A stretch of 9,211 nucleotides of DNA, from the NCBI GenBank assembly GCA_937915045.1, contig CALDNM010000183.1, positions 1-9,211 on the forward strand. The letters run 5' to 3'. The stretch comes from an uncultured Clostridia bacterium (lineage in GTDB: Bacteria; Bacillota; Clostridia; Peptostreptococcales; Anaerovoracaceae). Of this stretch, positions 6,494 through 9,211 are shown in pieces. Position 1 is the stretch's first letter. The number at the start of each line of letters is the position of its first letter. Position numbers and translations under genes: made by a program. The notes under the pieces were generated by a model. That model made no database searches and had not been told where the DNA came from. It worked only from the letters and a program-made list of their open reading frames with translations.

Positions 6494-7522
6494 TTATTTT
6501 TCATTTTCCGCTATAACATCGAACAAATACACAGGCGACTTTTCAGTCTGCGTGTTGAATTTCTCCTGCCATCCCGGTATCTCCAGCGCGTCACAGAGCT
6601 GACACAGGAGTGCTCCCGATTCGTAAGGGATCCTTCTCGTCAGCATGCTCTTTTTGATTTTTCCTTTTTTGTACATCGGCATGATCTCATCGAACGATAC
6701 GTTCTTCGCGTTATCAAAATACATCACGCCGTAATCATACCCGACCAGTTTCGCGGCCTTGATGCTGACATAATTTGCGGTCCCTTCCGCGGTCTCCCAT
6801 TCCATCTCCTGGGTCACATACTTTTTATTCGCGGCGATCCGCTTATTCATTATCGCGACATAATCTTTCGCGTACACTGTCAATTTCGCTTTCGACGGAT
6901 CCCCTGATAACAATTCGTCCTGTATATCAGCCAGTACTCCGTATTCTTTCCCCAGTAATTTCAGATCGGCGGCCGTCATGTCACCATCAGGACCTTCGCT
7001 TATCTTCCAGTCATTTTGCGCGTAATAATGAAAAGCTTCATGCGTCAGATACACGATAAAATGCTCAGACGAATATTTTTTCGTGAACGCGTCATTATCG
7101 ACTTTTACAAAATATATATCCTCACCGCAGTAGGAATATTTCTTTCCTATACTATTGAAATTGCCGGTCGGCAGACCAATATTCAAAACGCTCAGACGAG
7201 GAACGCGGTAAACGTCAAAGTCATATGGAGTGTCGATCTTTTTCCCGCTGAACGGATGGCTCTTTGAAGCGTTGATCAGATAGCTGTGTCCTGTCGCTTT
7301 ATTATCCGCGAGGATCGTCTTGTCCCTGTACCCATACGACTTCCAGAGATCCTTACTGTCATACACTTTTGCGAACTCGCTCAGCATCTGCTTATCTGTT
7401 TTCGGAAGGCCATTATAACTCCCGCCGAATTTGTTGATCACGAACGGAGCTAAACACATTACCGCAATAATTATGAGCAGGATAATGATCACTTTCCCCT
7501 TCCTGCTCTGTTTTTTCTTCAT
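6494..7522 (-). CDS. Membrane-anchored putative zinc metallopeptidase (HEAFH), family unknown
   Basis: A 342-residue protein not recognised as a named family. A basic start (MKKKQSRKGK) is followed by one hydrophobic segment at about 11-30 (VIIILLIIIAVMCLAPFVI), so it is probably a membrane-anchored extracytoplasmic protein; the C23 in it lacks a good lipobox. LTHEAFHYYAQ (H161, E162, H165) is an HExxH zinc-binding motif, and EWETAEGTANYVS offers E246 about 80 residues later as a possible third ligand, the gluzincin arrangement. The rest is soluble and lysine/tyrosine-rich. The start ATG has AGAAAGGGATGG about 9 nt upstream, and a strong promoter lies at 7600-7630. The NlpC/P60 gene lies 127 bp downstream on the same strand without a strong terminator between, so partial co-transcription is possible. 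A role in surface protein or wall processing is inference from the anchor, motif and neighbour. Confidence 0.72.
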   Translation of the reverse strand: MKKKQSRKGKVIIILLIIIAVMCLAPFVINKFGGSYNGLPKTDKQMLSEFAKVYDSKDLWKSYGYRDKTILADNKATGHSYLINASKSHPFSGKKIDTPYDFDVYRVPRLSVLNIGLPTGNFNSIGKKYSYCGEDIYFVKVDNDAFTKKYSSEHFIVYLTHEAFHYYAQNDWKISEGPDGDMTAADLKLLGKEYGVLADIQDELLSGDPSKAKLTVYAKDYVAIMNKRIAANKKYVTQEMEWETAEGTANYVSIKAAKLVGYDYGVMYFDNAKNVSFDEIMPMYKKGKIKKSMLTRRIPYESGALLCQLCDALEIPGWQEKFNTQTEKSPVYLFDVIAENEK

Positions 7523-7560
7523 ATCTATCCGCCATCCCTTTCTGTTTTTTATAATAAAAG

Positions 7561-7583
7561 AGCAGATACCTAAACTGGCTGCT
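7561..7583 (-). promoter_or_regulatory. Leader hairpin with T-rich tail upstream of the HEAFH gene
   Basis: In the transcribed leader on the minus strand AGCAG (7583-7579) pairs with CTGCT (7565-7561), with an inner CC/GG possible, and CTTTTATTAT follows. It has the form of a short intrinsic terminator between the promoter and the start codon, so it could act as an attenuator. The stem is only 5 bp, so it may be meaningless. Confidence 0.25.
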
Positions 7584-7591
7584 TCTGCCCT

Positions 7592-7630
7592 ATGCGTTGA
7601 TTATACCATATTATCATGTCTCTGTCTCAA
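7592..7630 (-). promoter_or_regulatory. Promoter of the HEAFH gene (extended -10)
   Basis: On the minus strand a perfect TATAAT (7605-7600) is preceded by TGG, giving an extended -10. TTGAGA (7630-7625) lies upstream with a 19-bp spacer, longer than ideal but compensated by the TG element. Transcription would start near 7593, giving a leader of about 70 nt. Confidence 0.65.
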
Positions 7631-7748
7631 TAAGAAAAATCGACAGCGTACCAGTCTCTTACACCCAGGCGTCCGTCATGAACACTGCAAGATTGATCCA
7701 TTTTTAATGTATCTTCCGAGCGATTTTATTGTTTGCCATCGCCGTCAA
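7631..7748. other. Intergenic stretch between the HEAFH promoter and the CRISPR array
   Basis: About 118 bp with no convincing gene, RNA or repeat. One repeat period (61 bp) to the left of the first degenerate repeat no further repeat remnant can be recognised, so the array seems to end at 7749. No terminator hairpin for an array transcript arriving from the right was evident. Confidence 0.5.
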
Positions 7749-7780
7749 CGACTACAGCCCACATGCGTGGGGGGGGGTAC
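7749..7780 (-). repeat. Terminal degenerate CRISPR repeat
   Basis: Only the right half of the repeat is preserved: CCCACATGCGT is intact, the 5' part mostly mismatches, and the G run is 9 long instead of 5 with a single T before AC. This decay is typical of the leader-distal last repeat. Confidence 0.85.
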
Positions 7781-7812
7781 AAAATTGTACTTCAACTGTA
7801 GCGGTGCTTCCT

Positions 7813-7842
7813 GGAGCCATCCCCACATGCGTGGGGGGGTAC
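7813..7842 (-). repeat. Second repeat with expanded G run
   Basis: Matches the consensus except that the G run has 7 bases and only one T precedes AC, making it 30 bp. The next repeat (7875-7903) has only a G-to-A change at its first base, and all later ones are consensus, giving a gradient of decay towards the left end. Confidence 0.9.
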
Positions 7843-8391
7843 TGTTGCCGCGGTTATTCGTGTATGTCACGCTTAGAGCCATCCCCACATGCGTGGGGGT
7901 TACACAACGAAAAAAACCGTAACTTTTCCGAAAGCGGAGCCATCCCCACATGCGTGGGGGTTACTTTATCTTCATCCATCCTTTCAGGCTTGCCGAGGAG
8001 CCATCCCCACATGCGTGGGGGTTACCGATTTGCCCCTCTTTGTATCCGGCAGCGCGAGGAGCCATCCCCACATGCGTGGGGGTTACAGCCGGAGGATCCT
8101 CTTATATCCGTCTATCGTGGAGCCATCCCCACATGCGTGGGGGTTACCGGCTTTCACAGGTCTGCTGTCAATCATGCATGGAGCCATCCCCACATGCGTG
8201 GGGGTTACCAATGGTGTATCACGGTAAAGAACTTGAAGAAGGAGCCATCCCCACATGCGTGGGGGTTACCTGATTTCATGCTGTTAAATGATCCGGTGAA
8301 GGGAGCCATCCCCACATGCGTGGGGGTTACGACTTGCCGTGTAGTCTGATATGGGAGTGAGAGGAGCCATCCCCACATGCGTGGGGGTTAC

Positions 8392-8423
8392 TACCTCTTT
8401 TCGCCGGGTCGGACAACTTTACC
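8392..8423 (-). other. CRISPR spacer, older member of a homologous pair
   Basis: This spacer is 26/32 identical to the one at 8820-8851 with no gaps and the same ends. In crRNA sense, from its second base, it encodes VKLSDPAKRG; the other encodes IKLSDPAKRG. It is farther from the inferred leader, so it should be the earlier acquisition. Confidence 0.9.
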
Positions 8424-8574
8424 GGAGCCATCCCCACATGCGTGGGGGTTACCAATTCAATTCAAGAGGGGCGGCAATATGCCCGGAGCCATCCCCACAT
8501 GCGTGGGGGTTACCTTTTTAGGGTATAGTCAAGAAGATTTTTACCGGAGCCATCCCCACATGCGTGGGGGTTAC

Positions 8575-8606
8575 TAAGAGGAGCCTTAGGTCTTAGCTCC
8601 TCTTCT
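8575..8606 (-). other. CRISPR spacer containing a 9-bp perfect inverted repeat
   Basis: AAGAGGAGC (8576-8584) and GCTCCTCTT (8596-8604) are exact reverse complements around an 11-nt loop, filling nearly the whole spacer. The source DNA may be a terminator or another hairpin in a phage or plasmid; the crRNA itself would tend to fold. Confidence 0.85.
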
Positions 8607-8819
8607 GGAGCCATCCCCACATGCGTGGGGGTTACGGCCGACATATTTGCGCTAAAGTCGCGAGAGGGGAGCCATCCCCACATGCGTGGGGGTTACGCGT
8701 CCGGGCCTGCTACATGATGAGCTGGTCAAGGAGCCATCCCCACATGCGTGGGGGTTACCATACGTTTATCTCAGAAAGATATGGCTTGATGGAGCCATCC
8801 CCACATGCGTGGGGGTTAC

Positions 8820-8851
8820 TACCTCTTTTTGCCGGATCGGATAGCTTAATC
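8820..8851 (-). other. CRISPR spacer, newer member of a homologous pair
   Basis: Partner of the spacer at 8392-8423. The six differences fall at crRNA-sense positions 2, 4, 8, 10, 16 and 22. Those at 2 and 4 make the single Val/Ile change; the others are silent (Leu TTG/CTA, Asp GAC/GAT, Ala GCG/GCA). It lies closer to the inferred leader, so it should be the later acquisition. Confidence 0.9.
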
Positions 8852-9211
8852 GGAGCCATCCCCACATGCGTGGGGGTTACTCCGAAATAGGGAACTCGAC
8901 TCCGCCCTGTACGGAGCCATCCCCACATGCGTGGGGGTTACATCATCAACCAACTGTAGCATTGCCGCATATTGGAGCCATCCCCACATGCGTGGGGGTT
9001 ACTGTCGTTAAATTCGAATTTGAAGCCCGTGCTTGGAGCCATCCCCACATGCGTGGGGGTTACCGACCACCTCTTACTTCTTCGTTTTAGTTGTAGGAGC
9101 CATCCCCACATGCGTGGGGGTTACGTTTGGATTGATATATCAGCAGCGATTAACGCGGAGCCATCCCCACATGCGTGGGGGTTACCTGCACGGAGGATAT
9201 ATTTGACCGCA

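Larger units (their letters stand above)
7749..9211 (-). CRISPR. CRISPR array, type I-E-like repeats, 24 repeats, truncated by the window edge
   Basis: Twenty-four repeats and 23 complete spacers plus 26 nt of another. The repeat is 29 bp. On the minus strand it reads GTAAC (5 nt), a stem CCCCAC/GTGGGG around a 4-nt GCAT loop, then ATGGCTCC (8 nt). This 5+16+8 layout equals the type I-E repeat of E. coli, whose Cas6e cut leaves an 8-nt 5' handle, so the crRNAs are probably made from the minus strand. Repeat starts on the plus strand: 7749 (degenerate), 7813, 7875, 7936, then every 61 bp to 8668, then 8730, and every 61 bp to 9157. From 7936 on every repeat is identical. Spacers are 32 nt, except one of 33 nt at 8697-8729. 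The left repeats are degenerate, so the left end is the old, leader-distal end; leader and cas genes should lie beyond 9211. No cas gene is in the window, so the type call rests on repeat anatomy only. Confidence 0.97.

Noticed and set aside
7965..7996. Possible self-target: about 10 bases shared with the radical SAM gene near 4512
   Set aside because: The match stops after about ten bases, which is chance level.
9010..9021. A 12-bp perfect palindrome AAATTCGAATTT in one spacer
   Set aside because: Palindromes of this size in AT-rich sequence are common by chance, and the spacer reads as an open frame in crRNA sense, so no function is claimed.
7729..9090. A set of open reading frames in the array rich in SPHAWG, IPTCVG and HPHMRGG
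   Set aside because: They are translations of the CRISPR repeat in three frames. The 61-bp period shifts frame by one each unit, which makes a false repetitive protein; no ribosome binding site or gene-like composition is present.
7904..9156. Many spacers have an open ten-codon frame in crRNA sense
   Set aside because: With only about ten codons per frame an open frame is expected often, so this alone does not show coding targets; only the homologous pair gives real evidence.

Overview
The window looks like chromosomal DNA of an anaerobic Gram-positive bacterium, most likely a low-to-medium GC Firmicute of the Clostridia type. The evidence is strong AGGAGG-like ribosome binding sites, TTG starts, sigma-A style promoters, frequent ATA isoleucine codons, an arginine deiminase, and an exported NlpC/P60 wall hydrolase with no sign of an outer-membrane protein. 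No 16S or marker gene is present, so the taxonomic guess is weak.

Layout, left to right. (1) Bases 1-1952 are a complete IS1634-type insertion sequence. It has imperfect terminal inverted repeats, an intact DDE transposase and its own promoter and terminator, and is bounded by a CGGG direct repeat. It appears to have landed in the stem of a host terminator. (2) Bases 2045-4874 hold three plus-strand metabolic genes: arginine deiminase (arcA) with its own promoter, then a ThrH-like phosphoserine phosphatase/homoserine phosphotransferase and a radical SAM protein that probably share one transcript. A bidirectional terminator closes this block at 4901-4933. (3) Bases 4948-7522 hold two minus-strand genes for surface proteins: an exported NlpC/P60 peptidase with bacterial Ig-like and peptidoglycan-binding-like regions, and a membrane-anchored HEAFH putative zinc peptidase of unknown family. 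(4) Bases 7749-9211 are a CRISPR array that runs off the right edge: 24 repeats of about 29 bp and 23 complete spacers, nearly all 32 nt. Repeat anatomy is type I-E-like when read on the minus strand, and the degenerate repeats lie at the left, so the leader and any cas genes should lie to the right, outside the window.

The genes do not form one pathway: arginine catabolism, amino-acid phosphate metabolism, a radical SAM enzyme, cell-wall and surface peptidases, and adaptive immunity sit side by side. I found no convincing undescribed multi-gene system. The most informative observation is inside the array. Spacers 8392-8423 and 8820-8851 are 26/32 identical in exactly the same register and, read in crRNA sense, encode the same ten-residue peptide apart from one Val/Ile change, with the other changes synonymous. 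They look like two separate acquisitions against the same site of one protein gene in two diverged phages or plasmids.
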